52,842 bases of DNA from CAYVMD01 sp964452465. GTDB taxonomy: Bacteria > Armatimonadota > JACIXR01. A program made the translations under genes and the position numbers. How positions within the stretch are numbered: position 1 is the first letter of the stretch; every line of letters starts with the position of its first letter. The notes beneath the pieces were generated by a model. The model searched no databases. It was not told the DNA's origin and saw nothing but the letters and a program-made list of their open reading frames with translations. Positions 39,829 to 46,895 of the stretch are shown here, one piece after another. Location: NCBI GenBank assembly GCA_964452465.1, contig CAYVMD010000012.1, positions 1 to 52,842 on the forward strand. Reading direction: 5' to 3'.

Positions 39829-42483
39829 CTACTTATCTTCGAAGACTTCCTTTTTGATGTTCGCCTGAGCAGCCGCCAACCTCGCTATGGGTACCCTATA
39901 GGGAGAGCAGGAGACATAATCCAGCCCGATTTGGTGGCACAACTTCACCGAACGAGGTTCGCCTCCGTGCTCCCCGCAGATACCAATAACTATGTTGGGG
40001 TTAGCTTTCCGCGCATCTTCCACGCACATCCTCATCAATTTGCCAACGCCTTCGGCATCCAATACCTCGAAGGGGTTCTCGGGTAAGATTCCCTTCTCGA
40101 GATAAGGAGCGATGAACTTTCCTTCTGCGTCATCACGAGAGAAGCCAAACACCGTTTGGGTTAGATCGTTAGTTCCGAAGGAGTAGAAATCCGCTTCTTT
40201 GGCTATCTCTTCCGATGTAAGCGCAGCGCGAGGCACCTCTATCATCGTGCCAAAGTGGTATTCTATATCGACTCCCTCCCTCTCCAACACCTCTCTTGCT
40301 ACTCCTTCCAGGATGTTGCGAAGATATCTCAGCTCGTTAACATGCCCCACGAGGGGGATCATGACCTCGGGATGAACGGGGAGTCCTTCCTTAGCAACCG
40401 CGGAAGCGGCCTCAAATATCGCCCTCACCTGCATCTTCACTATCTCGGGATAAAGGATACCCAGGCGACAACCACGCAACCCGAGCATGGGGTTGAATTC
40501 GCGCAACTGCTCAACCCTCTTTAGGATTCTCTCCTTCTCCTTCAACTCCTCGGAATCGGGCTTCGTAAGGCGAAGGGTTATGACCTCCTCGAGGAGGGTT
40601 TCATAACGAGGGAGGAATTCGTGTAATGGGGGATCGATTAAACGAATAACCACTGGTCTTCCCTGCATCGCTTTGAAGATCCCGATGAAATCCTCCCTCT
40701 GGAAGGGAAGCAATTTCTCCAAAGCAGATTCTCTCTCCTCGGTGGTCTCCGCCATTATCATTGCCTGAACATGGGGGACCCTTTCCGGTCCGAAGAACAT
40801 GTGTTCCGTCCGGCAGAGCCCAATTCCTTCCGCGCCGAACTCGAATGCCCTTTGGGCATCCGCAGGTGTATCCGCATTAGCTCGCACCCCCAATTTCCTG
40901 AACTCGTCTGCCCAGGCGAGGAGCTCCTTGACCTCCCCTGTCAATTGAGGGTCGATCAAGGGAGCTTCACCCAATATAACCCTACCAGTGGAACCATCTA
41001 TAGTGATGACATCCCCTTCCTTGACTACGGTCTCATCCACGCTGAAAAGACCCCTTTCCTCATCTATGCGGATAGCCTCACAACCTACAACGGCTGGTAT
41101 GCCGAAGCCTCTTGCAACTACCGCGGCGTGGGAGGTCATTCCTCCCCTTGCGGTTAAGATACCTTGAGAAGCAAGCATGCCCGCGATATCATCAGGATTG
41201 GTCTCCGGTCTAACCAAGATGACCTTTTCTCCATTCTGCCCATATTCCGCAGCCTTACGTGCCTCAAAGACAACCTTGCCCACTGCAGCACCTGGGGAAG
41301 CTGCTACTCCTCTTGCCAATACCTTCACCTCGGCATTAGGGTCGATTCGGCGATGCAATAATTGGTCTAAATCGGCAGGATCGACCCGCATGATCGCTTC
41401 CTCGCGGGAGATCAAGCCCTCCTTGGCCATGTCAACAGCGATCTTAACCGCTGCCTGGGCAGTGCGCTTACCCACCCTGCATTGCAGGATGTAGAGTTTC
41501 CCCTTCTCTATAGTAAACTCTATATCCATAACATCTCTGTAATGCTTCTCCAAGATCTCGCATACTTTAACGAACTGCTGATGAATCTCTGGCATTCTTT
41601 CCTCAAGCTCCTTAATCTTCAAAGGGGTGCGAATGCCTGCTACCACATCCTCTCCCTGGGCGTTAAACAGAAACTCACCGTAAATCTCCTTCTCTCCGGT
41701 AGCGACATTCCTGGTGAAGGCAACTCCCGTGCCCGAATCATCGCCCATATTACCAAAGACCATCGATTGCACATTCACCGCTGTTCCTAAATCATGAGGG
41801 ATCTTTTCCCGCTCCCTATAGGTAATGGCACGAGGATTATTCCAGGATTTGAACACCGCTTCGATCGCCAATCTCAACTGTTCCAAGGGCTCCTGAGGGA
41901 AGGGCTTGCCCGTTTCCTCCTCTACCAGCTTCTTATATTGCTCGGTTAATTCCTTGAGGTCCTCAGCGGTCAGTTCCACATCCTGCGTGACGCCCTTTTC
42001 CTCCTTCATCTTATCCATTAGAACATCGAACTTTCGCCTTTCTATCCCCAATACTATATTGCCGAACATCATAACGAACCGCCTGTAGGCATCCCAGGCA
42101 AAGCGTGGGTTAGAGGTTCCTTCTATCAATCCCTTGACGGATTCATCGTTGAGTCCCAAGTTTAGAACGGTGTCCATCATGCCGGGCATGGAGAACTTGG
42201 CGCCGGAACGCACGGAAACAAGGAGGGGATTTTGGGGATCTCCCAATTTCTTCCCCATTTTCTCCTCCACTTTCCCCAGCGCCTCCAAGGTTTGCTCCCA
42301 CATGCCAGGGGGGAACGCGTTGTTATTCATATAATAGATGCAAGCCTCCGTGGTTATCGTGAAGCCGGGAGGAACGGGCAAACCAATATTGGTCATTTCC
42401 GCCAGGTTCGCACCCTTGCCTCCCAAAAGGTCGCGCATCTGGGCGTTACCTTCCTCAAAAAGATAAACCCATTTCTTAGCCAT
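39829..42483 (-). CDS. ppdK: pyruvate, phosphate dikinase
   Basis: An 884-residue enzyme interconverting pyruvate, ATP and phosphate with PEP, AMP and PPi. The N-terminal ATP-grasp domain starts KWVYLFEEGNAQMRDLLGGKG. The central phosphohistidine domain has GGMTSHAAVVARGFGIP. The C-terminal PEP-binding barrel has ICGEHGGEP with the acid/base cysteine. AGGAGG lies before the ATG. It starts 27 bases after the rtcB stop and probably shares its promoter. With gap-pgk-tpiA it suggests PPi-linked or reversible glycolysis; no pyruvate kinase is in the window. Confidence 0.97.
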   Translation of the reverse strand: MAKKWVYLFEEGNAQMRDLLGGKGANLAEMTNIGLPVPPGFTITTEACIYYMNNNAFPPGMWEQTLEALGKVEEKMGKKLGDPQNPLLVSVRSGAKFSMPGMMDTVLNLGLNDESVKGLIEGTSNPRFAWDAYRRFVMMFGNIVLGIERRKFDVLMDKMKEEKGVTQDVELTAEDLKELTEQYKKLVEEETGKPFPQEPLEQLRLAIEAVFKSWNNPRAITYREREKIPHDLGTAVNVQSMVFGNMGDDSGTGVAFTRNVATGEKEIYGEFLFNAQGEDVVAGIRTPLKIKELEERMPEIHQQFVKVCEILEKHYRDVMDIEFTIEKGKLYILQCRVGKRTAQAAVKIAVDMAKEGLISREEAIMRVDPADLDQLLHRRIDPNAEVKVLARGVAASPGAAVGKVVFEARKAAEYGQNGEKVILVRPETNPDDIAGMLASQGILTARGGMTSHAAVVARGFGIPAVVGCEAIRIDEERGLFSVDETVVKEGDVITIDGSTGRVILGEAPLIDPQLTGEVKELLAWADEFRKLGVRANADTPADAQRAFEFGAEGIGLCRTEHMFFGPERVPHVQAMIMAETTEERESALEKLLPFQREDFIGIFKAMQGRPVVIRLIDPPLHEFLPRYETLLEEVITLRLTKPDSEELKEKERILKRVEQLREFNPMLGLRGCRLGILYPEIVKMQVRAIFEAASAVAKEGLPVHPEVMIPLVGHVNELRYLRNILEGVAREVLEREGVDIEYHFGTMIEVPRAALTSEEIAKEADFYSFGTNDLTQTVFGFSRDDAEGKFIAPYLEKGILPENPFEVLDAEGVGKLMRMCVEDARKANPNIVIGICGEHGGEPRSVKLCHQIGLDYVSCSPYRVPIARLAAAQANIKKEVFEDK

Positions 42484-42510
42484 CTGTGAACCTCCTTTGC
42501 GAGATATTTT

Positions 42511-43971
42511 CTATCCTTTTATTACCGCTAAAGGTTTGAGTTTCGCTATTTTAAGCGATATCCCCGCCCCTTGGCAAGTGTTTACCACCTCTTCTACATC
42601 CTTATAAGCCTCAGGGATTTCCTCGGTAAGAGTGGCATAACTCGCTGCTCTTACCAATATCCCCTGCTCCTCCATCCTCCTTTTGACTTCCTGTCCCCGA
42701 ACAGAGCGAGAGGCTTGGGCTCTGCTCATCAGCCTACCTGCTCCATGACAGGTAGAGCCGAAGGTTTCCTTCATAGCGCCCTCTGTACCCACAAGCAGGT
42801 AAGAGGCTCTCCCCATATCCCCGGGCACTATAACCGGTTGCCCTATCTCCTTGTAATCGGAGGGGATGAGGGGATGTCCGGGGGCGAAAGCCCGCGTCGC
42901 TCCCTTCCTATGCACCACTACCTCTCTCTTCTTCCCATTCACTATATGCTCCTCCACCTTAGCGATGTTGTGAGCGACATCGTAAATCAACTCCAGACCT
43001 AACTCCTCCGCAGATTTTTTGAATACCTTCTCGAAGGCTTCCCTCACCCAATGGGTTATGCATTGGCGATTAGCCCAAGCATAATTGGCTGCGCAAACCA
43101 TAGCGGAGAAGTAAGCACGTCCTTCGGGGGAAGAAAAGGGGGCACAGGCGAGTTGCTTATCAGGGAGGTAAATCTTGTAATGCTGGGCGACCTGGACCAA
43201 TTGCTTCACATAATCATCACAGATCTGATGACCAAAGCCCCGGGAACCGGTATGTATCATTATCGTGATTTGTCCCACTTCCTCTATGCCCATTGCTTTG
43301 GCGATCTTGGCATCGAAGATGTCATTGACGACTTGTATCTCCAGGAAGTGATTGCCCGAACCGAGCGTCCCCAGTTGTTGCCTCCCTCTTTCCATTGCCC
43401 TGTGGCTCACCTTGCGGGGGTCCGCTCCTTCCATTTCCCCTCGTTCCTCGGTATGCTCCAAGTCCCTCCTCCAACCGTAGCCCTTCTCCACTGCCCATCT
43501 TGCTCCTTTAATCATCACTTCTCTCAACTCTTCCATGTTCACCCTAATCTTGCCCTCCGAACCCACGCCGGCGGGGACGTTCCGGAAGATCTCCTCGATC
43601 AATTGGGGAAGCAAGGACTTAACATCCTTCAATCTGAGGTTCGTGCGCAGGATTCTCACCCCGCAGTTTATATCATATCCCACTCCTCCGGGGGAGATAA
43701 CGCCTTCCTTTGCATCGAAAGCGGCTACCCCGCCTATGGGGAAACCGTAACCCCAGTGGATATCGGGCATTGCCAGGGAGTAACCCACGATACCGGGAAG
43801 GCAAGCTACATTTGCTACTTGTTCGGGGGAGGCGTCCTCTTTTATCTTGGGGATGGACTTCTCCTGAGCATATATAAGACCATCGGTCCTCATACCTTGT
43901 TTATAGGAACGAGGTATAAGCCACCGATAATCGTCGATTTTCTCTAAGGGACCACTCCAAGCAGGGGACAT
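42511..43971 (-). CDS. rtcB: RNA-splicing ligase RtcB
   Basis: A 486-residue RNA ligase joining 2',3'-cyclic phosphate or 3'-phosphate ends to 5'-OH ends via a GMP-histidine intermediate. Metal ligands D100 and C103 are in GGVGYDINCGVR. HTGSRGFGHQ near 243-252, the NGKKREVVVHRKGATRAF region and TCHGAGRLMSRAQA near the guanylylated histidine are present. The 486 residues match the archaeal-like long form. No archease or RtcA gene is next to it. It has a strong promoter and AGGAGT ribosome site. Confidence 0.96.
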   Translation of the reverse strand: MSPAWSGPLEKIDDYRWLIPRSYKQGMRTDGLIYAQEKSIPKIKEDASPEQVANVACLPGIVGYSLAMPDIHWGYGFPIGGVAAFDAKEGVISPGGVGYDINCGVRILRTNLRLKDVKSLLPQLIEEIFRNVPAGVGSEGKIRVNMEELREVMIKGARWAVEKGYGWRRDLEHTEERGEMEGADPRKVSHRAMERGRQQLGTLGSGNHFLEIQVVNDIFDAKIAKAMGIEEVGQITIMIHTGSRGFGHQICDDYVKQLVQVAQHYKIYLPDKQLACAPFSSPEGRAYFSAMVCAANYAWANRQCITHWVREAFEKVFKKSAEELGLELIYDVAHNIAKVEEHIVNGKKREVVVHRKGATRAFAPGHPLIPSDYKEIGQPVIVPGDMGRASYLLVGTEGAMKETFGSTCHGAGRLMSRAQASRSVRGQEVKRRMEEQGILVRAASYATLTEEIPEAYKDVEEVVNTCQGAGISLKIAKLKPLAVIKG

Positions 43972-43991
43972 TGAACCAACTCCTTTTAACT

Positions 43992-44019
43992 ATTTTATCC
44001 TTTTTGCTTTAAAAGTCAA
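43992..44019 (-). promoter_or_regulatory. rtcB-ppdK promoter
   Basis: Minus strand: TTGACT (44014-44019), 16-base spacer, TAAAAT (43992-43997), with AGGAGT and then the rtcB ATG just downstream. Confidence 0.65.
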
Positions 44020-44059
44020 GATAAGGAAAGCAGGGGGTTTTTCTTATAAGGCGAGGAGT

Positions 44060-44869
44060 TTACTGCGCCCGCCTGAACTTTTGGATGCGGAGGTTCCCTG
44101 TATCCGCTACATATACATAACCCTTTGAATCTACCGCTATACCGAAAGGNNNNNNNNNNNNNNNNNNNNNNNNNNNNNNNNNNNNNNNNNNNNNNNNNNN
44201 NNNNNNNNNNNNNNNNNNNNNNNNNNNNNNNNNNNNNNNNNNNNNNNNNACATATACATAGCCCGCTGAATCCACCGCTATACCATGAGGCTCGCAAAAT
44301 TCTCCAGCCTTCCAGCCCCACCTTCCCCATTGGGTCACGAACTCTCCCTTTGAGGTGAACTTCTGGATGCGGTTGTTCCCTGTATCCGTTACATATACAT
44401 AGCCCGCTGAATCCACCGCTATACCCAAAGGCTCGTTAAATTCCCAAGCGCCCCTGCCATATCTTCCCCATTTGTTCACGAACTCTCCCTCCGAGGTGAA
44501 CTTCTGAATGCGGTCGTTCTTTGTATCCGCTACATATACATAGCCCTTGGAATCCACCGCTATACCCCAAGGCTCGTTAAATTCTCCATCGCCACTGCCC
44601 TTCCTTCCCCATTTGGTCACGAACTCTCCCTGAGGGGTGAACTTCAGGATGCGGTGGTTCCCTCTATCCGCTACATATACATAGCCCTTGGAATCCACCG
44701 CGATACCCCAAGGTAAGAAGGTTAGTTCTTCAACGCCTCCCCACTTGGCCACGAAGACATAGGATTCGGAGCTACCGCCTCCGCTACCATCTCCATAACC
44801 GGGTAAGAGGGTAACCACCAGACTTATCACAAGGAAAGCACCAAATACTTTTACTACACGCCGATGCAT
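44060..44869 (-). CDS. exported NHL-repeat (beta-propeller) protein, interrupted by a 100-N gap
   Basis: As assembled, 269 residues. It begins with a basic, hydrophobic signal segment (VVKVFGAFLVISLVVTLLPG). It then consists of NHL repeats of the form GIAVDSKGYVYVADTGNNRIQKF, each 47 residues, and stops shortly after the last repeat (KFRRAQ). NHL propellers mediate protein or ligand binding, often at the cell surface. The 100-N gap falls inside one repeat. The reading frame is the same on both sides, but the true repeat number is uncertain. A conserved promoter precedes it. A close, broken paralogue lies upstream at 45103-45498. Confidence 0.85.
   Translation of the reverse strand: MHRRVVKVFGAFLVISLVVTLLPGYGDGSGGGSSESYVFVAKWGGVEELTFLPWGIAVDSKGYVYVADRGNHRILKFTPQGEFVTKWGRKGSGDGEFNEPWGIAVDSKGYVYVADTKNDRIQKFTSEGEFVNKWGRYGRGAWEFNEPLGIAVDSAGYVYVTDTGNNRIQKFTSKGEFVTQWGRWGWKAGEFCEPHGIAVDSAGYVYXXXXXXXXXXXXXXXXXXXXXXXXXXXXXXXXXXPFGIAVDSKGYVYVADTGNLRIQKFRRAQ
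44109..44720 (-). repeat. 141-bp tandem repeat (NHL units)
   Basis: The decamer ACATATACAT (plus-strand reading) recurs at 44109, 44250, 44391, 44532 and 44673, spaced exactly 141 bases each time. The sequence between is strongly conserved. The first interval contains the 100-N gap and still keeps the 141-base register. Confidence 0.9.
44150..44249. other. assembly gap, 100 N
   Basis: Exactly 100 undetermined bases inside the NHL repeat array; a typical place for a short-read assembly to break. Confidence 0.97.
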
Positions 44870-45102
44870 CTTTAAGTCCCCCTTTCATAAACTTCTTGCC
44901 ATAAGCCTTTTCACACCTACATTGCCATAATGATAGCATACCAAAAATCCTTCGTAAAAGGGTAGTGATGACCTTGTTCTTCCTTCGCCATTATCCCACC
45001 TTTGCCTTATTGGGCTTTTTGTTTGGTCTTCATTAGACCCAATGCTTCAGTGAACAGGGGAAGGATGGTAAGCAGGGGGTTTTTTCTTATCAGGCGAGGA
45101 GT
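44870..45102. other. intergenic region between the two NHL genes
   Basis: No coding sequence. It contains the promoter of the downstream NHL gene (44930-44958) and, next to the pseudogene end, the motif AGCAGGGGGTTTTTTC. The same motif also follows the first NHL gene near 44028, showing that the duplication included 3' flank. Confidence 0.7.
44930..44958 (-). promoter_or_regulatory. promoter of the NHL gene at 44060-44869
   Basis: Minus strand: TTTACG (44953-44958), 17-base spacer, TATCAT (44930-44935) with an upstream TG (extended -10). The same arrangement is kept in front of the paralogous pseudogene at 45566-45594. Confidence 0.55.
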
Positions 45103-45498
45103 TTACTGCGCCCGCCTGAACTTCAGGATGCGGTGGTTCCCTGTATCCGCGACATATACATAGCCCTTTGAATCTACCGCTATATCAGAAGGCAACTCCA
45201 ATTCTCCATCGCCACCGCCCTATCTTCCCCACTTAGTTACAAACTTTCCATCGGAGGTGAACTTCTGGATGCAGTGGCTCTTGGTATCCGCTACATATAC
45301 ATAACCTGATGAATCAACTGCTACACCAAAAGGTAGTCTAAATCTCCCATCACCGGAGTCTTCTCCTTCCCACTTAGTTAGGGATACATAGGATTTGGGG
45401 CCACTACCTCTACCCCAGCCGGGGAGAAGGGTAGCCACCAGACTTGACACCACCAACACGCAAAACACTCTTATTACATACCGCTTTATTCTATACAT
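45103..45498 (-). pseudogene. NHL-repeat protein gene with in-frame stop codon
   Basis: A short paralogue of the 44060-44869 gene. It starts MYRIKRYVIRVFCVLVVSSL (signal segment), then SLTKWEGEDSGDG and one NHL unit to KFVTKWGR. A TAG stop follows at 45220-45222. The same frame continues past it with GGDGELELPSDIAVDSKG, a second NHL unit and the same ending KFRRAQ, stopping at 45103. In the paralogue the stop position is AAG (Lys), so one base change explains it. Either a real nonsense mutation or a sequence/assembly error. As it stands the translated part is 92 residues. Confidence 0.8.
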
Positions 45499-45716
45499 CT
45501 TCGGAACCCCCTTTTATGTACTAAACCTCTTGCGCTCTAAGCCTTTTCAGGTTTACATTTTTATAATGATAGCATACCCGAACTTTTTTGTAAAGGGGGG
45601 CAATAAAATATGATAAAAATATGATAATGCGGTGGGAAAGAAGAACATGCTTGATAGGAAAAGGAGGGTAGAGCTTCCTTTTAATACAGCGGGCTTCCCC
45701 AGCGGTATCCAGCTCT
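45499..45716. other. intergenic region upstream of the NHL pseudogene
   Basis: 218 bases between the glycosyltransferase stop and the NHL pseudogene, both on the minus strand. It holds the promoter at 45566-45594; the rest, including an AT-rich tract near 45600-45630, has no coding character that I can support. Confidence 0.65.
45566..45594 (-). promoter_or_regulatory. promoter of the NHL pseudogene
   Basis: Minus strand: TTTACA (45589-45594), 17-base spacer, TATCAT (45566-45571) with an upstream TG. Conserved with the promoter at 44930-44958. Confidence 0.55.
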
Positions 45717-46895
45717 TCACCAAGCGGTTTGTTTCCTTTCATTCACTACTTTCCGGTAAAGGGAAAGGGTCGTTTGCGCTACTTTTTCCCAACGGAAGTA
45801 TTGCATGACCCTTTCCCTCGCCCTCTTGCCCATCTCCGCCTTAAGACGGGGATTCTCTAACAGGAACAAGATCCCCTCCGCCAAAGAGAATGGATCCCCC
45901 ACCCTGGTAAGCACTCCTGTTTTCCCATCCTCAACGGTTTCCTTAAATCCTCCCACATCGGAAACAACGGGAGGGATTCCATTGGACATAGCTTCGAGCG
46001 CCACTATCCCAAACGGCTCATACCTACTGGGATAGACGCAAAGATCAGCAACCTTGTAGAGTTTGAAGACCGTTTCGTCATCCACATAACCGGTGAAGTA
46101 GAACTTTTCCGCCACGCCTAAACTGCTCGCCCTATCCACATATTCCTTTATGTTTCCCTTACCCACTACCACGAACTTCGTTTGGGGGTACCTCGAAAGG
46201 ACAAGTGGGGCGGAATCTATCAATACATCCACCCCTTTCTCCCAGACGAGGCGTCCCACGAAGAGGATGATCTTCTCCTCGGGGAGGGCGAATTTATCCC
46301 TAAAACCCACCTCCACATCCACATCGAACTTTCCGGGTTCTATTCCGTTGGGGATCATCTTTATTTTATCCCCAGGTAAGGAAAGAACTCGAGATGCCTC
46401 TTCCATCATCCATTGGCTACAAACTATCACCTTCCACGCCTCGTAGCCCAACAGCCATTCTTGGGAGTGAATGTAGCGGGAAATAGGTTCTTGTAATCCA
46501 CCCCTCCTGCCGAATTCGGTGGCATGTATAGTAGCTACCAAGGGAATCCTGTAAGAATGCTTGAGGACCCTGCTCGCCATACAGGTGAGCCAATCATGGC
46601 AGTGGATCAGATGGAACTTCTTTTGGTTGAGGAGGGGAATCGCCTCTTGGAGGACGGCGAAGTTCAATTGGTGTACCCAATTGATGAAATCGAGAGGCTC
46701 TAAGAAATTCGCATCCACCCTCAGGACATGTACCCCATCCTTCATTTCAAAGGAGGGCGTATTTGGAGATGATTGGGTGATCACATACAACTCCACGCCC
46801 AATTTTGCTAATGCGGGAGAGAGCTCCCCTACATGTCTCCCCAAGCCACCTACTATAGCGGGGGGATATTCCCAACTAAGCATTAGAACTCTCAT
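45717..46895 (-). CDS. glycosyltransferase family 4 protein (glycogen synthase-like)
   Basis: A 392-residue GT-B glycosyltransferase. The N-terminal half starts MLSWEYPPAIVGGLGRHV, the acceptor-side glycine loop seen in GT4 and starch/glycogen-synthase-like enzymes, and has HCHDWLT. The C-terminal half has FVGRLVWEKGVDVLI and the E-x7-E motif EPFGIVALEAMSNG that holds the nucleotide-sugar. No signal or membrane segment. Its ATG overlaps the P-type ATPase stop. Sugar donor and acceptor cannot be told; a cell-surface glycan or alpha-glucan role is possible. Confidence 0.9.
   Translation of the reverse strand: MRVLMLSWEYPPAIVGGLGRHVGELSPALAKLGVELYVITQSSPNTPSFEMKDGVHVLRVDANFLEPLDFINWVHQLNFAVLQEAIPLLNQKKFHLIHCHDWLTCMASRVLKHSYRIPLVATIHATEFGRRGGLQEPISRYIHSQEWLLGYEAWKVIVCSQWMMEEASRVLSLPGDKIKMIPNGIEPGKFDVDVEVGFRDKFALPEEKIILFVGRLVWEKGVDVLIDSAPLVLSRYPQTKFVVVGKGNIKEYVDRASSLGVAEKFYFTGYVDDETVFKLYKVADLCVYPSRYEPFGIVALEAMSNGIPPVVSDVGGFKETVEDGKTGVLTRVGDPFSLAEGILFLLENPRLKAEMGKRARERVMQYFRWEKVAQTTLSLYRKVVNERKQTAW

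Noticed and set aside
40578..40606. Two-part hairpin in ppdK (TTATGA-CCTCCTC / GAGGAGG-gtt-TCATAA)
   Set aside because: It has a three-base bulge and short arms; not clearly above chance, unlike the tpiA, ribF and queD repeats.
44150..44249. Possible mobile-element insertion at the N gap in the NHL gene
   Set aside because: Repeat register is preserved on both sides; an assembly break in a tandem repeat explains it.
45521..45742. 73-residue minus-strand open frame downstream of the glycosyltransferase gene
   Set aside because: It overlaps the glycosyltransferase end and the NHL promoter, has no ribosome site and resembles no family.
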